Source: Tunicatimonas pelagia
GTDB taxonomy: Bacteria > Bacteroidota > Bacteroidia > Cytophagales > Cyclobacteriaceae
DNA length: 64,000 bases
Direction: 5' to 3'
Assembly (NCBI RefSeq): GCF_030506325.1
Contig: NZ_CP120683.1
Coordinates: forward strand, 4,787,001-4,851,000
The first letter of the stretch is position 1. Each line of letters begins with the position of its first letter. The position numbers were made by a program, and so were the translations under genes. Below the pieces are notes generated by a model. It worked only from the letters and a program-made list of their open reading frames with translations, was not told the DNA's origin and ran no database searches. Positions 43,511 through 52,682 of the stretch are shown here, in pieces.

Positions 43511-45091
43511 GAGTGTATAACGAATTGGGTGCAGAGGAAAAGCGAGTGGGAATGCAGAGATTCCCTTAATTTTGAGGTCTTCAACCACCATCAAAAAAAC
43601 TCGCTATGGAAGTAAAGGAAGCAAAAATCAACCAGATAAGACAACACTTAGATCAGATAATAGCCCAAATGGATGCCCGAAGTAAAGAAGGAATGAGAAT
43701 TCATCAGGTAGAGCGGTCTTTGTTTACCAGTTTATTGCAGTTAGGTTTTCAACTGTTAGAATACTACATTTTGAGTATACAACAGGTAGTCGCTGTTCAG
43801 GGGGTTCCCGTTGATCGTGCAGGGGAAAAGATGAAGAACACCGGGCTGCGTAGTCGGCCTTACCGAAGCATTTTTGGCCCGTTATCCATTGCCCGCCCCA
43901 AGTATTACTCAACCACTGGTAAGAGCTATTACCGGCTGGACGAAGCGTTGGGCTTACCCAAGAGCAACTATTCTTACGTATTGGATGATTGGTTAGGGTA
44001 TGGGGCCACCGAGATGGACTTTGCCCAAAGTGCTGAGCAGTTGGAGCGCATCTTAGGTCATCCCCTAAGGGGTATGCAAAGCCAACGGTGTAGTTACAGG
44101 CTTTGCGAGCAAGTAAAAGACTTTTATGAGCAACAAGCCTGGGAAAACATAGAAGATGGTACTCATTTGAGCGTAGGCTTTGACGGTAAGGGGGTGCCCA
44201 TTCGTCGCAGCGAAACTCAGCGAGCTGAGGAAAGTACGGCGGTTCGTCTGAGCAAAGGACAGAAGAAGGGGGTCAAAAAAGAAGCCACAGTAAGCCTGAG
44301 CAGTTCGTTTACCCCGCGGCCCCGGCAGGCTCAAGAACTCTTAGAGAGCTTGTTTTGCCCTACCCATGAGCCGCAGAAGCCCGATGGAGGGCATACCTGG
44401 CACGAGCACAAGCATCTACGAGCCTTTCTCTCAGACAAGGTAGGGGCCATCCGCTACGGGGTGGAAAACCTACTTCGGCGCGATGCTAGTGCAAAAAAGC
44501 CGATCATCGTTTTGATAGACGGTGACCGAGCCTTAGAAAAAGCAGTTCGGCAAGTGGTAGAAGAAAAGAAAGTTACCCATCGGGTAGAGGCCTACGTACT
44601 GGATTTTATTCACTTGCTAGAGTACGTTTGGAAGGTGGCTAACGCTCATTGGGGGGAGAAGCATCCCAATCGTTTTGCTTGGGTGAGAAGCCAAGCCGCC
44701 TTGTTACTAGACAGCCAGCATGATGAGGTACGACAGCAATGGCAAGTTATCTTGCAACAGGCTACCTTGTCTCAATACAAGCGTGACACTGTCCAACGAG
44801 CCATCACCTACCTGACCAACCATCAGCATATGGTAGATTACAAAACCTATCTACAGCTAGGATTTCCTATCACCACCGGAGCGGTGGAAAGTGCCTGTGG
44901 ACATTTTGTAAAGAGCCGTATGGAGAGAAACGGCATGCATTGGGGAAAACAAGGTGCGCAGAATATGCTCAACCTACGAGCCGTCAGAAAGAACGGCGAT
45001 TGGGACAACTACCTACAAACAGTAGTCAAACACGAACAACAAGCTCTTTACCAAAAAGCTGCCTGAGTTACACCCTTTTTGTTATACACTC
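43511..45091 (+). mobile_element. complete ISKra4-family insertion sequence (1581 bp)
   Basis: Ends are inverted repeats GAGTGTATAAC (11 of 11 bases identical), then, after five unmatched bases, GGGTG also shared. It encodes one transposase (43606-45066) and is flanked by the 9-bp duplication AATTCATTT. It looks intact and potentially mobile. It landed 56 bases upstream of the TonB-receptor ATG, separating that gene from its original upstream DNA. Confidence 0.88.
43606..45066 (+). CDS. ISKra4-family transposase
   Basis: 486-residue DDE transposase. The best catalytic triad candidates are D193 (VGFDGKGV), D305 (VLIDGDRAL) and E428 (GAVESACGH), all within conserved contexts. The C-terminus, with FVKSRMERNGMHW followed by GAQNMLNLRAV, is the ISKra4 hallmark. 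An N-terminal helical region and RSRPYRSIFGPLSIARPKY probably recognise the ends. Full length, no frameshift, so the element is likely active. It starts 95 bases inside the left end. Confidence 0.92.
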   Translation: MEVKEAKINQIRQHLDQIIAQMDARSKEGMRIHQVERSLFTSLLQLGFQLLEYYILSIQQVVAVQGVPVDRAGEKMKNTGLRSRPYRSIFGPLSIARPKYYSTTGKSYYRLDEALGLPKSNYSYVLDDWLGYGATEMDFAQSAEQLERILGHPLRGMQSQRCSYRLCEQVKDFYEQQAWENIEDGTHLSVGFDGKGVPIRRSETQRAEESTAVRLSKGQKKGVKKEATVSLSSSFTPRPRQAQELLESLFCPTHEPQKPDGGHTWHEHKHLRAFLSDKVGAIRYGVENLLRRDASAKKPIIVLIDGDRALEKAVRQVVEEKKVTHRVEAYVLDFIHLLEYVWKVANAHWGEKHPNRFAWVRSQAALLLDSQHDEVRQQWQVILQQATLSQYKRDTVQRAITYLTNHQHMVDYKTYLQLGFPITTGAVESACGHFVKSRMERNGMHWGKQGAQNMLNLRAVRKNGDWDNYLQTVVKHEQQALYQKAA

Positions 45092-45100
45092 AATTCATTT
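45092..45100. repeat. target-site duplication, right copy (AATTCATTT)
   Basis: Direct repeat of 43502-43510, immediately after the right inverted repeat of the IS. Confidence 0.85.
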
Positions 45101-45156
45101 TGCGGTGAGATTCGCTCATCGTTCTGCCCTATTTACCTATCAAAAGTGCCTATTTT

Positions 45157-48132
45157 ATGAACGTATTATTACGATTGTCTGTAGTGGCTCTTGCCACGAG
45201 TTTGGTCTTTCATCAGTCAATACTTGCTCAGGCTCAAAGTGGGCAGATTACAGGAAAAGTGACTGACACCCAAACGGGTGATTTACTGCCCGGTGCTACC
45301 GTGAGGGTTCAAGGAACTTCGCTCGGAACGGCTACCAATGTAGACGGACGCTACCTAATTCCCAAAACCCCAATTGGTGAGCTAACCTTGGTTATTAGCT
45401 CAGTAGGCTACCAAGGTATGGAGACTACAGTGAATGTTGCTCCCGGAGAAAAAATCACCGCCGATGTTACGCTGCAAGTCAGTTCTACTCAGCTAGATGA
45501 TATTGTGATTACTGGACTTCGGAAGAGCCAGATTGATGCGATCAATCGGAAGAAGCAGGCGTTGAATACCAAAGAGGTACTCACCACCAACGATATTGGC
45601 CGTTTGCCCGATATCAACGTAGCGGAAGCCGCCCAGCGGGTATCCGGGGTATCCATCGAAACTGACAACGGCGAAGGTCGCTTCATCTCCATCCGAGGCA
45701 TTCAACCTGCCCTAAACAATGTGACGCTGAATAATACAAATATTGGTTCTACGTCAGGTGGCCGAGAGACTCCGTTAGACTTGATGCCCGTAGAGATGAT
45801 TTCTAGCATCGAGGTAACCAAAGCAGTGACTCCCGATATGGAGGGTAGTGCCGTTGGTGGGGCAATTAATATCAATACTATTTCGGCCTTTGATAAGGCA
45901 GAATCACAGTTTCTTATCGCCTCGGTAGACGGATTAATTCAGGAACAGCAAGCCGACTACGGAGACGATAAGTTTCCATTTAGAGCAGCCGTAACGGCAG
46001 GGAAGCGATTTGGCGAAAATGAAAAATTTGGGGCTGTGGTTTCCGCTAACTTTTTCCGGCGCGATTTTACGGTATCGGTACTTGACCCCGACCGCTGGCA
46101 GTTGCTGCAAGGCACTGATCCTAATGGTAATCCCTCTCCCGGTTATTTAGGTCCCAACGAAATAGAGATTCAGATGGAAGACAACGAACGTGATCGTTAC
46201 GGCGTGACTGCCGACCTGGAGTATCAGTTTACTCCTAATAACTCGGTGTACTTCCGCTCACTCTACACGCACAACAATGAGCGACGACTCAATTCGGAGT
46301 TCGAGTTGACCGTTGCGGGGGTGGGCGAGGTAATCAATCAAACCCCTACCTCTGGGCAGTTTACTGCGGGGTCTGGCGAACTAGATTTGAGTAGCTCCGA
46401 CGAAAATGAAGATTTATACAGCTTTACTTTAGGTACCGAACACCGCTTAGGGGCATTTTCGTTTGATGTATACGGAACCTACTCGCGAGCCGATCAGAAT
46501 AGATTTAATATTGATGGTACTTATGAGAACCCTCCCGAGACCGAACCTTTGCTGGCAGCTACCTACAATGTATCGCCGTTCTTCTTTGACATTACCGCGA
46601 TTAATCAGGAAGAAGCTCGTGACCCTAGCTTATATGTACTAAGAAGCCTGAACTTTAACCGCAACAATACGGTACAGGAAAATATGTACGAAGCTTCTAT
46701 TGATCTGCGGTATGATTTTACTTTGGGAACGAGCATACCAGCTTATATTAAAATAGGAGGACGCTATCGCTCGCGGGAAAAAACGGTAGATAACGCGCAG
46801 GAAGAATACAACGATGATCGGGAAAACCCACTCACGGGGGACAATCTCGATAAAGTGAGTAACCCCTACCGATTAGATCAGTTTAATATTGAACCTCAGG
46901 GACCCGAACAAGGGGGAGCGCAACCCAATGTACACGGCGATGCGGAAGCGTTTCGGGAATTTTTTGCTAACCCCGAAACGCTGACTGACACCACACGGAT
47001 CGCTTTTCGCCCCTACGATACTGCCGAAGAAATTTATGATGAAGACATCAGCTACAGCGAAGATGTAACCGCCGGATACATTATGGGAGTGGTAGATTTT
47101 GACTTTATGACACTCACCGCTGGGGTGCGAGTAGAGCATACCGCGACTAGTTCAGCACCGTTTACCTTATTAAGTAATGACGAAACCATTCCGTTGCAAG
47201 ACCGCTTTGAGCAATTGTTTTTTGAAAATAGTTATACGAACATAATGCCTTCCGTACACCTGAAGGCCAATCCGTTTGATAACTTTATCGCCCGGCTTTC
47301 CTGGACAAACACCCTGGCCCGACCCGATTATGATCAGTTAGCGGGCACTTCGGAGCTTGAGATCAACGAAACCGCAACGGAGGGTCTATTTGATGGTACT
47401 TTTCAAGGAGCGAACGCTGGTCTGCAACCCTACGAGGCTATGAACCTGGATTTATCACTGGAGTATTATTTCCCGAGTGGCGGTATTTTATCAAGCGGAT
47501 TCTTCTATAAGGATATTGACAGCTACATATTCGATTCAGAAATTACTCAGAATAATATTGAGTTTCAGGGAATACAGTTTGAAAGCCTTGGCTTGGCGCG
47601 GAGTCTTAATTTAGATAATGCTATCGTCCGAGGAGTTGAGGCTACCTACGATCAAGCTTTCACGTTTCTCCCCGGATTCTGGAATGGCTTTGGTATCACT
47701 GCTAATGTAGCTCTCATTGACTCAGAGGCCGAGTACCCTAACCGAGAGGACGATGACTTGCCTTTAATCCGTCAGCCCAACAGCGTATTTAACATCATCC
47801 CATATTATCAAAAGTACGGCTTCGAGCTACGCGCAGCAATCACCTACCGAAGTGAATTTTTGGATGAAATTGAGAGCCTTTCCAGTGGTTGGGTAGGAGA
47901 TGCTGTAGAAGCAGGTTTTGCCGTATCTGATTTTGACGTATACGAGGCTTCCCGAACCGCAGTGGACTTAACGGCTGCTTATACGTTTCCTTCCCAGAAG
48001 TTCAAGATTCTGGCACAAGCCCGAAATCTAACAAACGCACCCGAGCAGGAGTACCGAGGTGTACCAGAGCGTTACGACCGTCACCAACTGTTTGGTGCTT
48101 CTTATTTCTTAGGATTTACGGTTAATCTGTAA
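45157..48132 (+). CDS. TonB-dependent receptor with carboxypeptidase-regulatory-like domain
   Basis: 991 residues: signal peptide (about 1-24), a CarboxypepD_reg-like domain (about 30-115; ITGKVTDTQTGDLLPGATVR), a plug beginning LDDIVITGLRKSQIDAI and including TNDIGRLPDINVAEAAQRVSGV, and a barrel ending in LGFTVNL. The plug pattern is that of the TonB-Xanth-Caul group often used for organic substrates. No SusD partner follows; instead two phosphatases do (63 and about 150 bases apart), so phosphate esters or their products are the inferred cargo. An IS lies 65 bases upstream of the ATG. Confidence 0.92.
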   Translation: MNVLLRLSVVALATSLVFHQSILAQAQSGQITGKVTDTQTGDLLPGATVRVQGTSLGTATNVDGRYLIPKTPIGELTLVISSVGYQGMETTVNVAPGEKITADVTLQVSSTQLDDIVITGLRKSQIDAINRKKQALNTKEVLTTNDIGRLPDINVAEAAQRVSGVSIETDNGEGRFISIRGIQPALNNVTLNNTNIGSTSGGRETPLDLMPVEMISSIEVTKAVTPDMEGSAVGGAININTISAFDKAESQFLIASVDGLIQEQQADYGDDKFPFRAAVTAGKRFGENEKFGAVVSANFFRRDFTVSVLDPDRWQLLQGTDPNGNPSPGYLGPNEIEIQMEDNERDRYGVTADLEYQFTPNNSVYFRSLYTHNNERRLNSEFELTVAGVGEVINQTPTSGQFTAGSGELDLSSSDENEDLYSFTLGTEHRLGAFSFDVYGTYSRADQNRFNIDGTYENPPETEPLLAATYNVSPFFFDITAINQEEARDPSLYVLRSLNFNRNNTVQENMYEASIDLRYDFTLGTSIPAYIKIGGRYRSREKTVDNAQEEYNDDRENPLTGDNLDKVSNPYRLDQFNIEPQGPEQGGAQPNVHGDAEAFREFFANPETLTDTTRIAFRPYDTAEEIYDEDISYSEDVTAGYIMGVVDFDFMTLTAGVRVEHTATSSAPFTLLSNDETIPLQDRFEQLFFENSYTNIMPSVHLKANPFDNFIARLSWTNTLARPDYDQLAGTSELEINETATEGLFDGTFQGANAGLQPYEAMNLDLSLEYYFPSGGILSSGFFYKDIDSYIFDSEITQNNIEFQGIQFESLGLARSLNLDNAIVRGVEATYDQAFTFLPGFWNGFGITANVALIDSEAEYPNREDDDLPLIRQPNSVFNIIPYYQKYGFELRAAITYRSEFLDEIESLSSGWVGDAVEAGFAVSDFDVYEASRTAVDLTAAYTFPSQKFKILAQARNLTNAPEQEYRGVPERYDRHQLFGASYFLGFTVNL

Positions 48133-48195
48133 TTATTCTTACTAAATTGAAGCGACCGGAGGGGTTCTCTGATTGCTTACTTTATTTCTGAACTT

Positions 48196-49758
48196 ATGAG
48201 ATTTTACCTAACCTTTCTTCTACTACTACCGATAATTTCGCTGATTGCCCAACCTCGCGCTTACAAGTCACCTAGCTTTGCCACTGATTGGAGTAAGCCA
48301 GGATTACATCCCGATCATATTGTGCTTAACTTTTCTGATGATCCCGCCACCACTACCAGTGTAACCTGGCGAACTAGCCCTGAAGTAACCGAAGGCTACG
48401 CGGAGGTTGCGATTGCTGATGCCGCCCCTAAGTTCTGGCGCAATGCGAAAACGATCAAAGCAACCACCGAAACAATGGATGCTTCCGAAGTACTTACCGC
48501 CGAAGTAGTCTCTAACTATCATTCGGTAACTTTCACCAATTTGGTGCCGGATACACTATACGCCTATCGGGTGGGCGACGGTAACATCTGGAGTGAGTGG
48601 ATTCAGTTTCGTACCGCTAGTCAGGAGCAGGAACCGTTCTCCTTTCTGTACGTGGGCGATGCCCAAAACTACATTCTTGAGCTGTGGTCGCGCCTGATTC
48701 GAGAGGGCTATCGCAAAGCTCCTGATGCGAGCTTTATCATTCACGCGGGCGATTTGGTAAGTGATGCCCACAGCGAACGGCAGTGGCATGAGTGGTTTAC
48801 CGCCGGAGGCTGGATTCATAGGATGTTACCCTCTATTCCCGTACCCGGCAACCATGAGTTTGAACCTTACACCGAGGAGGAAGATGAGAACGACATCGAG
48901 CATTTGTCAATACAGTGGAATCCCCAGTTTACTCTACCTACCAATGGTCCCGAAGGGTTAAACGAGACTTCTTACTACGTGGATTATCAGGGAGTACGAA
49001 TTCTAGCGCTCAACAGCAATGAGCAGTTGGAAGATCAGGCCGTTTGGCTAGAGGAAGTGTTGGCCGATAATCCGAATAAATGGACGGTCGCCACCTTTCA
49101 TCACCCATTGTTCTCTGCTTCGGCTGGGCGCAACAACAACCGGCTGCGCGAAATATGGAAACCAATCTTCGACAAGCATCAGGTAGATATTGCTCTGCAA
49201 GGCCACGACCATAGTTATGCCCGTGGGCGGGTTGCTCCGCTAGGCGAAAATGTAGTGGCTGGATTAAACACTCGCGACGAGACAGGGACTGTGTACGTGG
49301 TATCGGTGAGTGGTGGCAAGATGTATCAGGTTCGGGATGGCTGGGAGGACTTAGGTGCTCAGCGTGATCGGGCAGCGGAAAACACCCAACTCTTTCAGAT
49401 CATCGACGTGAACGGAGATACGCTCTCGTACCAAGCCTACACCGCCACTGGTGAACTCTACGATGCCTTTGATTTGATTAAATCGTTCGAGGGTGGACCG
49501 AACCGCTTCGTAGAACGAAAGCAAGAAGCCGTTGCGACTCGTCGTCACGATAACACCATCACCTACGAAGATAAGCTACCTCAGGATGTGGAAACAATGG
49601 TGATGAATCGCTACAAAGGTTACGAGCTAGACGGGGTTCGCTACGTACAAGAAGGTGATTTTACCGGCTATCAAGTAGAACTGGAAAAAGGTGAATCCGA
49701 AGTGAACCTGAAAATTAATAGTGAAGGCGAAATTGTGGAGGAAGTGATGGAGAATTAA
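48196..49758 (+). CDS. secreted purple acid phosphatase-like metallophosphoesterase
   Basis: 520 residues. Signal peptide ends IAQ (residue 19). A fibronectin III-like N-terminal domain (about 40-140) precedes a calcineurin-type metallophosphoesterase core with all metal ligands: D155 (VGDAQN), D186 (HAGDLVSD), N219-H220 (PGNHEF), HH of FHHPLF (about 305) and GHDHSYARG (about 341-349). The domain order is that of purple acid phosphatases. It should hydrolyse phosphomonoesters outside the cytoplasm. Co-directional with the TonB receptor and PhoX, which makes a phosphorus-acquisition role likely. Confidence 0.9.
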   Translation: MRFYLTFLLLLPIISLIAQPRAYKSPSFATDWSKPGLHPDHIVLNFSDDPATTTSVTWRTSPEVTEGYAEVAIADAAPKFWRNAKTIKATTETMDASEVLTAEVVSNYHSVTFTNLVPDTLYAYRVGDGNIWSEWIQFRTASQEQEPFSFLYVGDAQNYILELWSRLIREGYRKAPDASFIIHAGDLVSDAHSERQWHEWFTAGGWIHRMLPSIPVPGNHEFEPYTEEEDENDIEHLSIQWNPQFTLPTNGPEGLNETSYYVDYQGVRILALNSNEQLEDQAVWLEEVLADNPNKWTVATFHHPLFSASAGRNNNRLREIWKPIFDKHQVDIALQGHDHSYARGRVAPLGENVVAGLNTRDETGTVYVVSVSGGKMYQVRDGWEDLGAQRDRAAENTQLFQIIDVNGDTLSYQAYTATGELYDAFDLIKSFEGGPNRFVERKQEAVATRRHDNTITYEDKLPQDVETMVMNRYKGYELDGVRYVQEGDFTGYQVELEKGESEVNLKINSEGEIVEEVMEN

Positions 49759-49906
49759 AGCAGGGTTGCTGGATTATAGAATTAGGCTAGACGTTAAATA
49801 TCGCTGATTTCATTCAAAAATAGCAAATCACTTAGTAAAAAGATGATCCAGAAGACCTGGGTCAAAGTCAAGAAATTTCGCAATAGCTTCTAAAAGCAAC
49901 CTCATC

Positions 49907-51262
49907 ATGTACCCTTCCCGAAGAACATTTTTGCGCCAATCACTAGCCGTTTCGGCGGGCTTTGTTGGCTTATCTAGTTATCTTACTCACGCTCACGCTC
50001 TAGCTCCCACCGCTTGGTCACCTACGAAGCAGTGGCTGGAACTACCCGAAGGCTTTACCGCCAAAATTATCTCTCGCTGGGGCGAGAAAATGAGTGACGG
50101 TTTCTTTGTCCCTAATCGGCACGATGGTATGGCCGCGTTTGATGTAAACGGTCAAGTTGTACTTATCCGTAACCATGAAAATAGTCCCACCCCCACTGAG
50201 TTTGGCCCATTCAACCAAGATAAAGCATTATTTCAAAAACTGGGCAAGACCAATTTCTTCGACTATGGTTCGGGCGAAAAACCCGGATTGGGCGGTACTA
50301 CTACTGTGGTGTACGACGAAACTACCCAAACCGTGCGGGAGCAGTACCTGAGTTTAATCGGCACCAATCGCAATTGCGCGGGTGGCTCTACTCCCTGGAA
50401 TACCTGGATTAGCTGCGAAGAAGATGTTACTCCAGCTGGCGATAGTCACGAAACCGCCCACGGCTATAACTTTGAAGTTCCGGCAGCTGGAAAAGGGTTA
50501 GTTGAGCCGATGCCCCTGCGGGCGATGGGTCGCTTCAACCACGAGGCAGTTTGTGTAGACCCTACTACCAGTATCGTGTACCAAACCGAAGATAGTGGGG
50601 ACAGCCTGATTTATCGCTACCTCCCGAATACTCCCGGTAAACTGCATCAAGGCGGGGTACTTCAGGCTTTAGCAGTACAAGAGCAGCCCGGACTGGATAC
50701 TCGCAATTGGAAGGCGCGAACGGTTATGGTGAACCAATCGCTTTCAGTTCGTTGGATTACCCTAGATGATGTGGAACCCACGGAAGATGACTTACGATTA
50801 CGAGGACACGCTGCTGGAGCTGCTTTGTTCGCTCGGGGCGAGGGCATGTGGTTTGGTAATAATGAAGTTTACTTTGCGTGTACCAATGGTGGTCAGGAGT
50901 TAGCGGGACAGGTATTTAAGTACGTACCCAGTCCCTACGAAGGAACCCCTCGGGAGAAAGAATCACCCGGAGTCCTCACTCTCTTTGCCGAGCCGAATGA
51001 TACCGATTTGCTCAAGTCTTGCGATAATTTGACAGTAGCTCCCTGGGGTGATGTCGTATTAGTGGAAGATAAGGCAAACTCGCACATTCGGGGTATTACG
51101 CCACAGGGAGAAATATATACCATTGGGCGTAACGTGGGTTCGGACTCGGAGCTAGCGGGAGCCTGCTTCTCTCCCTCGGGTCAGACATTTTTTGTCAATG
51201 TTCAAAATGAAGGATTAACATTAGCCGTAACCGGACCTTGGGAAAAGCTCCGTCGGGCTTAG
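49907..51262 (+). CDS. phoX: PhoX-family alkaline phosphatase (DUF839), Tat-exported
   Basis: 451 residues with a twin-arginine signal SRRTFLRQSLAVSAGFVG (R5-R6), required because PhoX binds Fe/Ca cofactors in the cytoplasm before export. The PhoX core is recognisable from NTWISCEEDV, VVLIRNHENS, GRFNHEAVCVDP and SCDNLTVAPWGDVVLVED. These enzymes release phosphate from many esters at low concentration and are typical of marine bacteria. A tatA gene lies 4.3 kb away on the other strand. It follows the metallophosphoesterase by 148 bases. Confidence 0.9.
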   Translation: MYPSRRTFLRQSLAVSAGFVGLSSYLTHAHALAPTAWSPTKQWLELPEGFTAKIISRWGEKMSDGFFVPNRHDGMAAFDVNGQVVLIRNHENSPTPTEFGPFNQDKALFQKLGKTNFFDYGSGEKPGLGGTTTVVYDETTQTVREQYLSLIGTNRNCAGGSTPWNTWISCEEDVTPAGDSHETAHGYNFEVPAAGKGLVEPMPLRAMGRFNHEAVCVDPTTSIVYQTEDSGDSLIYRYLPNTPGKLHQGGVLQALAVQEQPGLDTRNWKARTVMVNQSLSVRWITLDDVEPTEDDLRLRGHAAGAALFARGEGMWFGNNEVYFACTNGGQELAGQVFKYVPSPYEGTPREKESPGVLTLFAEPNDTDLLKSCDNLTVAPWGDVVLVEDKANSHIRGITPQGEIYTIGRNVGSDSELAGACFSPSGQTFFVNVQNEGLTLAVTGPWEKLRRA

Positions 51263-51482
51263 TCTGAGAAAGTTACGTATTATCCACCACTTGGTATTGC
51301 AAGTAAAAAAAGAAAGAATAAGACACTGAAGCTGGTCTTCTCAAGAACAACTGCCGTACTGATCTGGAACGGAAAAGAAATAGAGCTAAACAACCAGCAG
51401 ACAAAAGCACTGCCAGCGTGGTTGATTTTCAAAATCAGTTCTTTCCGATTTTATAGCAAAAAAAGAATAAAATATGATATAG

Positions 51483-52601
51483 CTAGTTGGCGGGCTGACT
51501 GTCCTGATATTCTGCCTCGGTTTGAAATGTTCTGAGTATCGTTTCAACTTCTCGTATCTGGGTTCGTTTATTATTGCTTGGGTGATAAACGTATCCTTCA
51601 ATATAATAGAAACGATTAAGTACCTCATCTACGAAAGAATAACTAAGAAAAGGACCGCCCATCGTAATATTGCTCAGTTTCCAAAGCCCTCGAGCCTCAA
51701 TAGCAAACTTACCGTTAAAATTGATAGTGTCGTAAACGATTGGCTCAAGTTCCTGAATAGTCATGTAGGCTGGCGGGTTGTCATCAACAATGTACTTGCC
51801 TAGTGTTTCCTCTCGAAACCCCATAATTCCTTCGGGCTGAAATATCTCTTCAGAGGTGTATTCTTGATAAGTGACTACAATACTTATATCAGGCTCTCCG
51901 ACTTGCCCCAGTTGGCGAAGCCAGACAAACTGTTGTATGCTATCTTCTAGAGGCACCAAATCGTAATCCTGTGGAATTCGTAGGTAGAAGCTATGATCTT
52001 TCAACAGCTCTCGCTCAAGTGCTCTCTGCTCTCCTGATTTATAAAGTGCTTCCAGGTTTCTGTTTCGCTCCGTATCGGAGAAGTGCTGCCGTACTTGCTT
52101 ACGATTAACTCGGAGATTTTCCAACAAAATATCCTCACTGACCCCAAACAGGTAGAGGTTCTTCTGCCCTCTGGCAAACACGTTGCTGATGGGATAACTG
52201 AAAAACGTAGAATCACTTTCTATGCGGGTCAGTGAGCTTTCAGTAAAAAAACGACGCATCCGCTCTCCCGAGGCACTTCGGTTGTCTAATGTGGTTACGA
52301 AGATCATATTCTTGGCACTTCGTAATACATCATTTAGCTTGAATGGATTGACGTAGCGCAGATCGAAGTAAGGTTCAGGCTGAGGTAATCCGGGAACATC
52401 TTGCATGAAAACCTGCCGTAGCTCGTCGCCTAACTCCCCCCGCCATGCGGTGGAGTCCATTACTAGAATAATTTCCCCCGCTGCACCTCGTGCGAGAGGG
52501 AGAGCACTTTCACTAGAACTCCTGCTTCCTTCGCAAGAAGCTAAACCGATAATAATAAGAGTAAAAAAGGAAAGAGAGCGTAAATAGGTAAGCAAAATCA
52601 A
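51483..52601 (-). CDS. DUF4837-family lipoprotein
   Basis: 372 residues with a lipobox LASC (C23). The DUF4837 family is confined to Bacteroidota; characteristic phrases here are GEIILVMDSTAWRGELGDEL near the N-terminus and SNVFARGQKNLYLFG. No catalytic residues are known. It follows the MltD-like gene by 81 bases in the same direction and may belong to the same cell-envelope operon. Confidence 0.85.
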   Translation of the reverse strand: MILLTYLRSLSFFTLIIIGLASCEGSRSSSESALPLARGAAGEIILVMDSTAWRGELGDELRQVFMQDVPGLPQPEPYFDLRYVNPFKLNDVLRSAKNMIFVTTLDNRSASGERMRRFFTESSLTRIESDSTFFSYPISNVFARGQKNLYLFGVSEDILLENLRVNRKQVRQHFSDTERNRNLEALYKSGEQRALERELLKDHSFYLRIPQDYDLVPLEDSIQQFVWLRQLGQVGEPDISIVVTYQEYTSEEIFQPEGIMGFREETLGKYIVDDNPPAYMTIQELEPIVYDTINFNGKFAIEARGLWKLSNITMGGPFLSYSFVDEVLNRFYYIEGYVYHPSNNKRTQIREVETILRTFQTEAEYQDSQPAN

Positions 52602-52682
52602 GAGTATGTTTGGTTAGGATGCACTTCGTTCAATTATACGAAGTAATCCGGATTTTGGTGCTCTGATTTTGCAAAAATGCAA

